From Chloroflexi bacterium UBA6622 (lineage in GTDB: Bacteria > Chloroflexota > UBA11872): DNA of 64,000 nt. How positions within the stretch are numbered: the stretch's first letter is position 1; each line of letters begins with the position of its first letter. The stretch lies in assembly GCA_002433065.1 (NCBI GenBank), contig DJHK01000041.1:134795-198794 (forward strand). Direction: 5' to 3'. A program made the translations under genes and the position numbers. Shown piece by piece: positions 26,784 to 35,067 of the stretch. Below the pieces are notes generated by a model that saw nothing but the letters and a program-made list of their open reading frames with translations, ran no database searches and was not told the DNA's origin.

Positions 26784-27581
26784 ATGTCCATGTCAGGGTT
26801 CATGACGGCTCTTCGATCCGAGGCTAAATACGGTCTCGGAGACACCATGCAACTCTGGAAGAGAAACCTTCTGGCCTATCGACGCCAACCAGACCTCCTC
26901 GTATTTTCGACGATCCAGCCGGTCATGTTTGTCCTGCTCTTCGCGTTCGTGTTTGGCGGTGCTATCCAGACAGGTCCAATTCCATATATCGATTTTCTTT
27001 TGCCTGGAATCCTTGTTCAGTCCGGGCTTTTTGGATCTACGCAGACTGGTGTGGGTTTGGCTGAGGATGTTCGTAGCGGGATGATCGATAGGTATCGGTC
27101 GTTGCCAATGGCTCGGTCAGCTGTGATCGCTGGGCGTATTTTGGCCGATACCACTCGAAACATGTTTGTGCTGACCCTCATGGTTGGTGTGGGCCTCATA
27201 ATTGGTTTCAGGTTTCATGGCTCGGTTGCTGGAGCAACAGCCATGCTCCTATTAGGGGTGGTTTTTGCGCAGGCTTTTTCATGGATATCCGCCGCTATTG
27301 GTATGAGCGTGCGACGTGCTGAAACTGCGCAGGTTGCGAGTTTCGTATGGATATTTCCGCTGACCTTTGTGAGTTCTGTGTTTGTCCCGATTGAGACCAT
27401 GCCTGATTGGTTGCGTGCTGTTGCCCAACACAGCCCCGTAACGCTTACTGTGGATGCGATGCGTGGCCTGGCACTTGGTGTGGAGTTTTGGGGTTCGTTG
27501 ATGAGATCGTTGGCTTGGATTGTGGGGATCATGGTTATTTTTGTTCCAGTGGCCATATGGCGATATCGAAAGATCGCTTAA
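26784..27581 (+). CDS. ABC exporter permease (DrrB type)
   Basis: An ABC-2 type permease with six predicted helices ('PVMFVLLFAFVFGG', 'MFVLTLMVGVGLIIGF', 'AMLLLGVVFAQAF' and others). 'FVSSVFVPIETMPDWLRAVA' and 'NPVT'-like 'HSPVTLTVDAMRGL' are conserved in DrrB proteins. ATG 26784 was chosen over GTG 26778 because AAGGGGGT lies 5 bases upstream. It forms a two-gene exporter with the preceding ATPase. Confidence 0.92.
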   Translation: MSMSGFMTALRSEAKYGLGDTMQLWKRNLLAYRRQPDLLVFSTIQPVMFVLLFAFVFGGAIQTGPIPYIDFLLPGILVQSGLFGSTQTGVGLAEDVRSGMIDRYRSLPMARSAVIAGRILADTTRNMFVLTLMVGVGLIIGFRFHGSVAGATAMLLLGVVFAQAFSWISAAIGMSVRRAETAQVASFVWIFPLTFVSSVFVPIETMPDWLRAVAQHSPVTLTVDAMRGLALGVEFWGSLMRSLAWIVGIMVIFVPVAIWRYRKIA

Positions 27582-27968
27582 GACGACTTGGCTGCGATGC
27601 GCGCTTGGAATAGTGCTCAGCGTGGGGTGTGTTTATGAGTTGGTGAATTGGAGTCATGCCTCCGCCCAAGGTTTGCATTAAGTCTTCGAAGGTCTGAGTA
27701 GTTCAGGATGGAGACCCTGTTCTTATAAAAACGTATGCCGTAGTGGAAAACGGAGATGCTACGGTTCTGACAATCATTCCGATAAAGTTCAGAACTGAGA
27801 ACCGAGGTTGGGCTTGTTGTTGTGTGTTCGGGACTGGAAGGGTGTTTCGTAGTACCATTACGGTGCCCGTACGGATTATCCGGCGGGTTTTTGTTGTGCA
27901 TGGCATAAGTTTTAGGTTCGGTGTGTATATGTTCACCGGGCTTCGGCTTACCGCTGTTGGAGTTGTGA
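27582..27968 (+). other. Gene-free stretch before the ribosomal operon
   Basis: About 390 bases between the exporter and rpmG. Short open frames exist on both strands (for example 27743-27979) but have no protein-like composition and no ribosome site. No tRNA was found. A CCGTAG/CTACGG inverted repeat with a 15-base loop lies near 27729-27760. The operon promoter must be here, but I could not place it with confidence. Confidence 0.4.
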
Positions 27969-28133
27969 ATGCCCCGTAAAGGCGATCGGATGGTTATTAC
28001 GCTGGAATGTACGGAATGTGGTTCTCGCGGTTACGTTAGTAGCAAGAGCCGGCGTAATGATCCAGACCGAATGGAACTGAATAAATTTTGCCGCTCGTGC
28101 CGAAGCCATAAGCTGCATCGAGAGACGCGCTAG
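27969..28133 (+). CDS. rpmG: 50S ribosomal protein L33
   Basis: A 54-residue protein read directly from the sequence. It begins 'MPRKGDRMVITLECTECG', has 'YVSSKSRRNDPDRMELNKF', and ends in a Lys/Arg-rich tail. Two CxxC pairs (CTEC, CRSC) make it the zinc-ribbon form of bL33. It opens the conserved order rpmG-secE-nusG-rplK-rplA. Confidence 0.93.
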   Translation: MPRKGDRMVITLECTECGSRGYVSSKSRRNDPDRMELNKFCRSCRSHKLHRETR

Positions 28134-28149
28134 CGCGTGGTCGATACTG

Positions 28150-28362
28150 ATGTCAGTCGAAGGGGTTCGCCAAGCAGTTCGAAGACTTCCTGGGTCTCGG
28201 TTTGCGCGCGACGCGTACAGCGAGCTCCGAAAGGCTCAATGGCCGACGCCACAGCAGACGGCTCGTTTAACTGGGCTGGTGGTCTTAATCAGCTTGCTTA
28301 TGGCTATTGTGCTGGGTTTGGCAGATCTGGCGTTCGATCGTTTGTTCGAGCTCGTGACGTGA
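28150..28362 (+). CDS. secE: Preprotein translocase subunit SecE
   Basis: A 70-residue single-helix protein. The amphipathic 'FARDAYSELRKAQWPT' segment followed by one membrane helix ('LTGLVVLISLLMAIVLGLA') is diagnostic. It stabilises SecY in the membrane. The gene lies 16 bases after rpmG and 18 before nusG. Confidence 0.93.
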   Translation: MSVEGVRQAVRRLPGSRFARDAYSELRKAQWPTPQQTARLTGLVVLISLLMAIVLGLADLAFDRLFELVT

Positions 28363-28380
28363 TCAGGGGAGGCGGTCACC

Positions 28381-29010
28381 ATGATGGCTGAGGCAGATGG
28401 CGTTCGTGAAGAATCAGACCAACCGGTGCCGATTTCGGCAGATGAGACTCTGTCACAGGAAGTTCCAGATGATGCACGGTGGTTCGTGATCAACACCTAC
28501 TCCGGCTACGAATCCAAGGTGAAGCACAATATGGAGCAACGGATTCGGTCGATGGAGGCAGCTGACAAGATCTTCGACATTATTGTGCCTGTGGAAGAGA
28601 TAGAAGAATCGCGTCATGGGCAGCGTCGAAAAGTTGAGCGAAAAATGTACCCCGGATATGTGCTCGTTCGTATGTTGCTGGAGGACGATTCTTGGATGGT
28701 CGTCCGCAATACCCCTGGTGTGGTCAATTTTGTCGGTTCTGGAAACAGGCCTACCCCCCTGCCTCCTGACGAAGCAAGTACGATCTTTAGACAAATGGAA
28801 GGGGATGCTCCGCGTCCTGAGGTCAGGATACAGATTGGTGAGCGGGTCAAGATCATTGATGGACCCTTCACCGATTTCTTTGGTTCGGTGGATGAGGTGA
28901 TGGAGGATAAGGAGCGGCTACGGGTTCTTGTATCTTTCTTTGGTCGAGATACTCCGGTCGAATTGGACTTTTTACAGGTTGAGAAGTCTGGCGGAGGTTC
29001 GATCACCTAG
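28381..29010 (+). CDS. nusG: Transcription termination/antitermination protein NusG
   Basis: Binds RNA polymerase and couples transcription to translation and Rho. The NGN domain (about residues 35-135) shows 'WFVINTYSGYESKVKHN' and 'MYPGYVLVRM'; the KOW domain (about 155-205) shows 'GERVKIIDGPFTDFFGSVDEV'. An acidic ~35-residue N-terminal extension is present. Two adjacent ATG codons (28381, 28384) could both serve as start. Confidence 0.96.
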   Translation: MMAEADGVREESDQPVPISADETLSQEVPDDARWFVINTYSGYESKVKHNMEQRIRSMEAADKIFDIIVPVEEIEESRHGQRRKVERKMYPGYVLVRMLLEDDSWMVVRNTPGVVNFVGSGNRPTPLPPDEASTIFRQMEGDAPRPEVRIQIGERVKIIDGPFTDFFGSVDEVMEDKERLRVLVSFFGRDTPVELDFLQVEKSGGGSIT

Positions 29011-29032
29011 TCGATAGGGAAGAAGTTCATCT

Positions 29033-29458
29033 ATGGCACGTACCGTACTCGCGCAAATAACGCTTCAACTTGAGGCAGGCAAAGCGACGCCTGCCCCGCC
29101 GGTTGGTCCTGCATTGGGCAGCCATGGTGTCAATATTGTTGAGTTCACTAAGTTGTACAACGAAAGGACTCGCGAACAGATTGGCTCAATTATTCCTGCT
29201 GTAATCACCGTGTACGAAGATCGTTCTTTTTCCTTCATTACAAAAACTCCGCCGGCGGCAGATTTATTGCGGAAAGCAGCCGGAGTAGACAAGGGTTCTG
29301 GTGAGCCAAATCTTGAAAAAGTTGGCGTGGTTACGGCCAGTCAGGTTCGTGAAATCGCAGAAATAAAGATGGCTGATTTGAATGCGTACGATATGGATGC
29401 GGCGATGAAAATAATTTCTGGTACGGCCCGCAGTATGGGCATCGAAGTAGAGGATTAA
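29033..29458 (+). CDS. rplK: 50S ribosomal protein L11
   Basis: 141 residues. 'ITLQLEAGKATPAPPVGPALGSHGVN' is the Pro-rich N-terminal domain and 'GTARSMGIEVE' the C-terminal RNA-binding domain end. It forms the GTPase-associated centre on 23S rRNA. Stop and the rplA GTG start are two bases apart. Confidence 0.97.
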   Translation: MARTVLAQITLQLEAGKATPAPPVGPALGSHGVNIVEFTKLYNERTREQIGSIIPAVITVYEDRSFSFITKTPPAADLLRKAAGVDKGSGEPNLEKVGVVTASQVREIAEIKMADLNAYDMDAAMKIISGTARSMGIEVED

Positions 29459-29460
29459 TA

Positions 29461-30177
29461 GTGACAAGGCACGGGAAGCGATATCGACAAGCTAGTGGGG
29501 CTGTGCCCAAGAATGTGCAGCATGGACTAGAGGACGCTGTGGAGCTGCTTGTTGAGCTGCCCAAGGCGAAATTTGATGAGGCGGTTGAGTTGCATGCTCG
29601 GCTGGGCGTCGATCCAGCACATGCGGACCAACAAGTTCGCGGTACCTTGTTGCTGCCACATGGAACAGGTCGATCAACGCGGGTGATTGTTTTTGCTAGT
29701 GGCGATCGTGCTCAGGAGGCTAGGGATGCTGGGGCCGACGAGGTCGGCACTGATGATCTGGCAAAAAAAATCCAGGGCGGCTGGGTAGAGTTTGATGCGG
29801 CGGTTGCGACTCCTGATAACATGCGGATTATTGGACCACTCGGTCGTATTCTTGGGCCGAGAGGGTTGATGCCGAATGCTCGGGCGGGAACGGTGACCGA
29901 TGATGTTGCCCGAGTCGTTGAGGAGCTTAAGGCTGGTCGAGTTGAATTTCGGGTTGATCGCTTGGCCAATCTGCATATAGTGGTAGGCCGCGTCTCGATG
30001 GGTCGTGATGCGTTGTTGGAGAATTTGACCTCGGTTGTTGAGGCGGTTTCGAATGCTCGCCCAAGTGTTGTGAAAGGCACGTATGTTCATTCGTTGAGCA
30101 TATGCTCAAGTATGGGGCCAGGGATTCCCCTGGATCCCCAAGCTGTTTCAGTCAGATCGGCTGTATCTACGGCGTAA
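29461..30177 (+). CDS. rplA: 50S ribosomal protein L1
   Basis: 238 residues from GTG 29461, beginning 'TRHGKRYRQASGAV'. 'GRILGPRGLMPNARAGTVT' is the L1 signature. It builds the L1 stalk and may repress its own operon. It lies between rplK and the L10 leader in the conserved order. Confidence 0.97.
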   Translation: MTRHGKRYRQASGAVPKNVQHGLEDAVELLVELPKAKFDEAVELHARLGVDPAHADQQVRGTLLLPHGTGRSTRVIVFASGDRAQEARDAGADEVGTDDLAKKIQGGWVEFDAAVATPDNMRIIGPLGRILGPRGLMPNARAGTVTDDVARVVEELKAGRVEFRVDRLANLHIVVGRVSMGRDALLENLTSVVEAVSNARPSVVKGTYVHSLSICSSMGPGIPLDPQAVSVRSAVSTA

Positions 30178-30210
30178 AGACGGGGTAAGAATCTAGTACA
30201 TACAATTGAA

Positions 30211-30275
30211 TAGCCAGAGACAACGGGCCAAGCAATCTTCCTTGAAGGGAGAGCCCGTCGAGGCGCGGACGGACG
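30211..30275 (+). ncRNA. Ribosomal protein L10 leader (regulatory RNA)
   Basis: The stretch between rplA and rplJ contains 'CAGAGACAACGGGC' and, 24 bases on, 'GCCCGTCGAGG', which pair as ACGGGC/GCCCGT. This matches the L10 leader that L10-(L12)4 binds to control rplJL. The assignment is by recalled consensus; boundaries are approximate. Confidence 0.7.
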
Positions 30276-30277
30276 AT

Positions 30278-30317
30278 CGAGTGGCAGCACAATCCGGCGC
30301 GCCGCTCGAATTTTTTT
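30278..30317 (+). terminator. Attenuator hairpin before rplJ
   Basis: CGAGTGGC (30278-30285) pairs with GCCGCTCG (30301-30308), one G-U pair, and is followed by AATTTTTTT. This is a rho-independent terminator placed inside the leader, upstream of the rplJ ribosome site, as expected for transcription attenuation by L10. Confidence 0.7.
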
Positions 30318-30341
30318 GGGAAGGTAAAGGAGGATGTAGCC

Positions 30342-30881
30342 GTGGCGACTAAAAATGAGAAAGCCACTTTGGTTGATGAAATTTCTGCTTTATTGAAGAA
30401 CGCGTCAATAAGCATTGTTTCCGGCTATAAGGATTTATCGGTCGCCGATCAGCAGGAGCTTAGGGCTCGAATCCGGGAGACTGGGGCCACCTTCAGGGTG
30501 GTTAAGAATAGTTTGGCTATTCGTGCGGCCGGCGACGCTGAAATGGAGGGTCTCGGGCCGATGCTAGCTGGGCAATCCGCCTTTACTTTTGGAGGTGAAG
30601 ACGTTCCTTCTGCTGCGCGAGCCCTTCGAGATTTTTCTGACGACCATCCGTCCCTCGATATTCGGGGCGCGATGTTTGAGGGCCAGGTTCTTGATTCCAC
30701 GAGCGTTTTAAGACTCGCTTCTATTCCGGGGCGTGACCAGCTCAACGCTGAGTTGGTATGGGCGCTTGACTCCCAAATCTCTGAATTTGTTCACGTACTT
30801 GATGGATTAATTAACGGTTTTGTCTACGCGCTCCAAGGGCGTGTGGATCAGCTTGGAGCTGGTGAAGCTCAAGGAGTATAA
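30342..30881 (+). CDS. rplJ: 50S ribosomal protein L10
   Basis: 179 residues from GTG 30342, with AAAGGAGG about 9 bases upstream. 'ATKNEKATLVDEISALLKNA' and 'LRARIRETGATFRVVKNSLA' are typical. The C-terminal helix region anchors L7/L12 dimers. Preceded by its autoregulatory leader and attenuator. Confidence 0.96.
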   Translation: MATKNEKATLVDEISALLKNASISIVSGYKDLSVADQQELRARIRETGATFRVVKNSLAIRAAGDAEMEGLGPMLAGQSAFTFGGEDVPSAARALRDFSDDHPSLDIRGAMFEGQVLDSTSVLRLASIPGRDQLNAELVWALDSQISEFVHVLDGLINGFVYALQGRVDQLGAGEAQGV

Positions 30882-30883
30882 AG

Positions 30884-31264
30884 ATGGCAAAGCTTTCAAA
30901 GGACGACATTCTTGAAGCGGTGGATGCAATGACTGTGCTTGAATTGTCGGAGCTTGTAGAGGCTCTCAAGGACAAGTACAACGTAAGTGCTGCGCCAGTG
31001 GCAGTTGCCGCAGCCCCCGCGGGTGACGGTGGTGCTGGTGGTGCTGAGGAACAGTCGGAATTTTCAGTGGAAATCACCGAGGTTGGTCAACAGAAGATTC
31101 AGGTTATTAAGACGGTACGCGAAATCACGGGTCTTGGCCTAAAGGAAGCGAAGTCAGTAGTTGATGGTGTGCCGGGATCCATCAAAGAAGGTCTTTCTCG
31201 CGAGGAGGCCGACGGTATCGTTGAGAAACTTCAAGAGGTTGGTGCAACCGCACAAGTTAAATAG
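30884..31264 (+). CDS. rplL: 50S ribosomal protein L7/L12
   Basis: 126 residues: N-terminal dimerisation helices ('DILEAVDAMTVLELSELVEAL'), an Ala/Gly-rich hinge, and the C-terminal factor-binding domain ('KIQVIKTVREITGLGLKEAK', 'DGVPGSIKEGLS'). Two bases after rplJ. Last ribosomal gene of the operon; rpoB does not follow as it does in many bacteria. Confidence 0.97.
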   Translation: MAKLSKDDILEAVDAMTVLELSELVEALKDKYNVSAAPVAVAAAPAGDGGAGGAEEQSEFSVEITEVGQQKIQVIKTVREITGLGLKEAKSVVDGVPGSIKEGLSREEADGIVEKLQEVGATAQVK

Positions 31265-31279
31265 GCTTGCATCTGCAAC

Positions 31280-31315
31280 ACCTCATACGTCGGGATAGCC
31301 ACGTGAGGTCTCGTT
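31280..31315 (+). terminator. Possible terminator after rplL
   Basis: ACCTCA-x-ACG pairs with CGT-GAGGT with a one-base bulge across a 12-base loop, followed by a weak T-containing tail. It would separate the ribosomal operon from the glycosyltransferase genes, but the T-run is poor. Confidence 0.35.
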
Positions 31316-31337
31316 TATTGTGTGTGGTGGATGCCTT

Positions 31338-32201
31338 GTGATTGATGTTGTTGTTGTCACTCATGGACAGGTGGCCTTAACACGTCGTGCGGTTCGGAGT
31401 GTGAAGTCCTGTGAGGCAGGGATTGCTTCAATCACAGTGGTTAATACGGCTTCTAACAAAAACTTTGAGCTTCTTAATGATTCTGGGCTCTCTGTGACGG
31501 TTATTGATCAGCCGGGTAATCCGGGTTACGGCGGGGCTGCAAACGTCGGGGTAGGTCGGGGCGTAGCGCCGTTTATTTTGGTTGCCAACGCTGACATTTG
31601 GGCGCACAAATCCTCTTTGAACAACTTGTTAGGGGTGCTGTGTGCGGATCCTGCGAATGGATGTGTCGGTCCCTTGTTTCTCAATCCAGATGGGACGGTT
31701 CAGGATTCAGCGTTCGCGTTCCCTGGTGTAGGGCAAGCAGTTTTTGATTTGCTCCCCTTACCTGACCGCTTGCGTGGCTCTCGGCTTAATGGACGTCTAT
31801 GGTCAAGTGAGAGGTCCCGGGTAGTAGATTATGTTCTTGGGGCTTTTATGTTGATGAGGCGACAGGCCTTCGAATCGGTGGGTGGTTTTTCCGTTGAGTA
31901 TTGGATGTATGCTGAAGAAGTTGATATTTGCCGTCGCCTTCAGTTGGCGGGTTGGAAAGTGCTACATGTTCCCGCTTCGTTTGTCACGCATGTTCGGGCG
32001 GCGAGCACACGATCTTCCGAGGCTAAGTTTATTCCTCAGCTATATCGGAGCAGGGCACGGTGGTATAGAAAGCATCGGGCGGCTCCGGTGGCCAAATTTT
32101 TGGTGGCCCTCATGTGGGTCGCCCTCACAGTTCGTGCGAATCTTCCAGGCTCCAATAGAGAGGCATACAAGGCGGCCCGGGCCGCTTTAGCTTTCGACTG
32201 A
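31338..32201 (+). CDS. Family 2 glycosyltransferase (rhamnosyltransferase-like)
   Basis: GT-A fold enzyme that adds a sugar from a nucleotide donor to a cell-envelope glycan. The core begins 'VIDVVVVTHGQVALTRRAVRSV'; 'GNPGYGGAANVGVGRG', the DxD-like 'LVANADIW' and 'YWMYAEEVDICRRLQLAGW' follow, all typical of WbbL-like GT2 proteins. GTG 31338 is preferred because GGTGG lies about 8 bases upstream; GTG 31320 is in frame. The stop overlaps the next start by one base (TGATG), so the three GT2 genes are one transcription unit. Confidence 0.88.
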   Translation: MIDVVVVTHGQVALTRRAVRSVKSCEAGIASITVVNTASNKNFELLNDSGLSVTVIDQPGNPGYGGAANVGVGRGVAPFILVANADIWAHKSSLNNLLGVLCADPANGCVGPLFLNPDGTVQDSAFAFPGVGQAVFDLLPLPDRLRGSRLNGRLWSSERSRVVDYVLGAFMLMRRQAFESVGGFSVEYWMYAEEVDICRRLQLAGWKVLHVPASFVTHVRAASTRSSEAKFIPQLYRSRARWYRKHRAAPVAKFLVALMWVALTVRANLPGSNREAYKAARAALAFD

Positions 32202-32974
32202 TGCCTATCAGCACCGTAAGTGCAGTCGTCCTTGTTCGGAATGAGGCCCAAGATCTTGATGATTGTTTGCGGTCTCTTAGTTGGGCTGATGAACGACTTG
32301 TGATTGATTCCTTTAGCGTAGATGGGTCAGCCCGGATTGATGACCCAGACGTTCGCGTTGTCGAACGTCGATTCACGAATTTTTCTGATCAACGTGAGGC
32401 TGCGCTTCGATTAGCCGCACATGATTGGGTGTTTTTTGTTGACGCGGATGAAAGAGTATCGGTTCAACTGAGCGATGAGATTGTCCGGAGAGTAGGCGCA
32501 GAAGAATTCTTTGGTTATTGGGTGCCCAGACGAAATCGAATACTTGGACATTGGATGAGGGCTACTGGTTGGTCGCCAGACTTTCAGCTCCGTCTAATGG
32601 ACCGTCGGCATGCGGGTTACGATCGCGATCGGCCGGTTCACGAGCTCGCTAAAATCGACGGTCGTGTGGGATACCTCGAATGTGAATTGCTTCATCTGAG
32701 CTATGAGGATGTGCGGGGATTTCGCCGGCAACAACGGCTATATGCTGAGCTTGTCGCTGACGGCATGATTCGGTCGGGCGTGAGGCGTCGATTTACGGCG
32801 ATGTTCTTTCAACCGGTACGTGAGTTCTGGAGGAGAATGTTCACGCTGCGAGGGTATCGAGATGGTCAGGTCGGTTTCTTGTTGGCGATTTTGATGGCGG
32901 AACATGAATGGCACGTTCAGCGGATTTTTCGCCGTAGACGTTTTCGGGAATGCCTTCCTTCAAGCGATGAGTAA
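32201..32974 (+). CDS. Family 2 glycosyltransferase (WaaE/KdtX type)
   Basis: 257 residues. 'SAVVLVRNEAQDLDDCLRSL' is the donor-binding start, 'FFVDADERV' the DxD metal site, and 'RNRILGHWMRATGWSPDFQLRLM' matches the WaaE-like subfamily that adds a hexose to lipid-linked or core sugars. A basic C-terminal tail suggests membrane association. It overlaps the gene before by one base. Confidence 0.87.
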   Translation: MPISTVSAVVLVRNEAQDLDDCLRSLSWADERLVIDSFSVDGSARIDDPDVRVVERRFTNFSDQREAALRLAAHDWVFFVDADERVSVQLSDEIVRRVGAEEFFGYWVPRRNRILGHWMRATGWSPDFQLRLMDRRHAGYDRDRPVHELAKIDGRVGYLECELLHLSYEDVRGFRRQQRLYAELVADGMIRSGVRRRFTAMFFQPVREFWRRMFTLRGYRDGQVGFLLAILMAEHEWHVQRIFRRRRFRECLPSSDE

Positions 32975-32981
32975 CGGGCGA

Positions 32982-33914
32982 ATGAATTCGGTTTCAGTCG
33001 TTATTGTGACTTGGAATTCCGCAAGCCACATTAGGGCGTGTGTAACGTCTGTTCGCGACGCTTCAGATGAAGTGCTTGGCCCATTGGATGTTGTAGTAGT
33101 AGACAACAAGTCTGGTGACGGCACGCTTCAGCTAGTTGGGCGGGTTTTTCCAGAAGTTCGTTGTGTTCAAACGCATCGCAATATGGGTTTTGGTGCTGCT
33201 GCAAATATTGGCATTTCGCAGGCGAGCGGCGATGCAGTGCTTGTCTTAAATCCTGACGCCGTCCTTGAGAGGGGTGCATTAGGTGCGATGCTTTCTCATT
33301 TGCGAGATAACGCAGAGCTTGGGTGTGTAGCTCCGATGCAGCGGGGGCCAGCAGGGTCGACCATATTTCCAGGGCGAAGGTTTCCAAGCCTTTTGGCCGC
33401 GATTGCGGACGGGACGATCATCCAACGATTCCTTCCAGATCTGGCAGCTCTACGTCGTTATTACATGGTTGGGGAACATTTGGCTGAGCCAGAGTGGCTG
33501 GTCGGTGCATGTCTGTGCTTCCGGCGAAAGGCCTTGCTTTCGACCGGAGGCTTTGATGTTGGATATGAAATGTATTCCGAGGAGATGGATTTGCTAAAGG
33601 AACTAGCGCTAACAGGCTGGCCTTGTGCGGTTACGACTGACGCCTATATTTTTCACCACGGCTCGGCTAGTGCGGATCAGGATCCGGTCGCTAGAGAACA
33701 GAGGTTTTTTCGCAGCCGATATCGGTATGTATCAAAGACTTGGGGTGTGCCAGTGGCCGTGTTTCTACGAGTGTTTGTTGCGACAACAGGCGTTTTGAGA
33801 TGTGGAGAGCAACTGTTGCGCATGTGCCGGCCATCGCATCGGAAATCTGCGGTCAGTGAAATTCGACAGATTGTCGCTGTGACCACATGGCAGTGGTTCG
33901 GATGGCGACGATAA
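32982..33914 (+). CDS. Family 2 glycosyltransferase
   Basis: A second WbbL-like GT2: 'MNSVSVVIVTWNSASHIRAC', 'NMGFGAAANIGISQASGD', 'LVLNPDAVL', 'YEMYSEEMDLLKELALTGW'. ATG 32982 fits the family start; ATG 32967 would overlap the previous gene by 8 bases, and neither has a strong ribosome site. About 310 residues. The C-terminal ~50 residues are hydrophobic and basic, pointing to membrane contact. Part of the same unit as its two neighbours. Confidence 0.87.
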   Translation: MNSVSVVIVTWNSASHIRACVTSVRDASDEVLGPLDVVVVDNKSGDGTLQLVGRVFPEVRCVQTHRNMGFGAAANIGISQASGDAVLVLNPDAVLERGALGAMLSHLRDNAELGCVAPMQRGPAGSTIFPGRRFPSLLAAIADGTIIQRFLPDLAALRRYYMVGEHLAEPEWLVGACLCFRRKALLSTGGFDVGYEMYSEEMDLLKELALTGWPCAVTTDAYIFHHGSASADQDPVAREQRFFRSRYRYVSKTWGVPVAVFLRVFVATTGVLRCGEQLLRMCRPSHRKSAVSEIRQIVAVTTWQWFGWRR

Positions 33915-33921
33915 TTCGGTC

Positions 33922-35067
33922 ATGAATAAGGTGGCCCAACAGGTTTTGATGATGACAGGGGAATATCCACCTCGTATTGGAGGCGTTGGGGACCATGCCC
34001 ACAAGTTGCGGACAGCTCTTGTTTCTCTTGGTCTTGTCTGCGAGATCGTAACTGAGTCGCGGAGCAACGATAGTGAGAGGGAGTCTGTGAGGTCACTCGA
34101 CACCAGATTTCCTTTGCAAGCTGTAACTGGTGCGCTGCGCATCTTGCGTAAGGCGCGGCCAGACGTCTTGCATTTACAGTTTCAAGCTGGTGCATTTGCA
34201 CGGCCTGGCGAGTTGCTTGTAATTGCTTTTCTTGCGCGTGTTTTCAAGTTGGTTGGTCGTGTTGTCGTGACGCTACACGATTTAAATGAACCGTACCTGT
34301 TTCCAAAAGCTGGTCGTTTTCGATCTTGGTTCTTCCGTCAGCTTGAACGAATGGCAGACTCGGTCATATACGTTGATGAGTTAGATCGCCGGTGGGCGGA
34401 TGCGAATAGAGATGCGGCGGTTGATAGGTTTTGGATTCCAGCGGGCCCAACCATTGAACCAGGGAGACAGGTCTTAGATCGTGACGCTTCACGGACTTGT
34501 TTAAATCTCTCGAAAAATGATTTCCTTATTGGATATTTTGGTTTTCGGCAAGCCAGCAAGGGGATTCGTGTTCTCGCGGAAACTATGCGTCGACCAGAGT
34601 TCAAGGATCCTCACGTCGCCCTGGCTCTTATTGGTGCCGCCGGTCCTAACCTTACGGGATCGAGGTCAGAAGTAGTGGTGGAGGACAGTATTTTTACGGG
34701 CTTAAATATATTTCAGACAGGTGCGCAGGATCCGGCCGTGATATCGATGTGGCTTAGCGCTTGTGATGTCGTTGCGTTGCCGTTTCTGGAAGGACTGTCA
34801 TCGCGTCGTGGGTCGTTTATGAACGCGGTGGCGCATGGCCTTCCAGTGGTAACCACGGAGCCTAAAGTAGAGGGGATGGTAGACGTGGCTAGTCACGAAG
34901 TTGTGTTTGTCCCTCGTGGAGATGTTGAGGCACTGGCTAAAGAACTTGTGTCACTTCGCAACGATGGATCGAAACGAGATCGTCTGGCGAAAGGTGCGCT
35001 AGCGGTAGCCGATCGGCATAGCTGGAGCGAGATTGCGCGACGTACCCGGGAGGTTTATGGCCTTTAA
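33922..35067 (+). CDS. Family 4 glycosyltransferase
   Basis: 381-residue GT-B fold enzyme. 'MMTGEYPPRIGGVGDHAHKL' is the acceptor-domain start and 'DVVALPFLEGLSSRRGSFMNAVAHGLPVVTTE' holds the donor-binding motif, with Glu before Gly-Leu-Ser. A retaining transferase is expected. It lies 7 bases after the GT2 gene and its end overlaps the next gene by 11 bases. Confidence 0.88.
   Translation: MNKVAQQVLMMTGEYPPRIGGVGDHAHKLRTALVSLGLVCEIVTESRSNDSERESVRSLDTRFPLQAVTGALRILRKARPDVLHLQFQAGAFARPGELLVIAFLARVFKLVGRVVVTLHDLNEPYLFPKAGRFRSWFFRQLERMADSVIYVDELDRRWADANRDAAVDRFWIPAGPTIEPGRQVLDRDASRTCLNLSKNDFLIGYFGFRQASKGIRVLAETMRRPEFKDPHVALALIGAAGPNLTGSRSEVVVEDSIFTGLNIFQTGAQDPAVISMWLSACDVVALPFLEGLSSRRGSFMNAVAHGLPVVTTEPKVEGMVDVASHEVVFVPRGDVEALAKELVSLRNDGSKRDRLAKGALAVADRHSWSEIARRTREVYGL

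Noticed and set aside
27743..27979. 78-codon plus frame before rpmG
   Set aside because: No ribosome site, unusual composition, and it runs into rpmG.
4043..31350. Near-identical ~21-base strings at 4043 and 31327
   Set aside because: One mismatch over a short stretch around two start sites; too short to exceed chance and without further flanking match.
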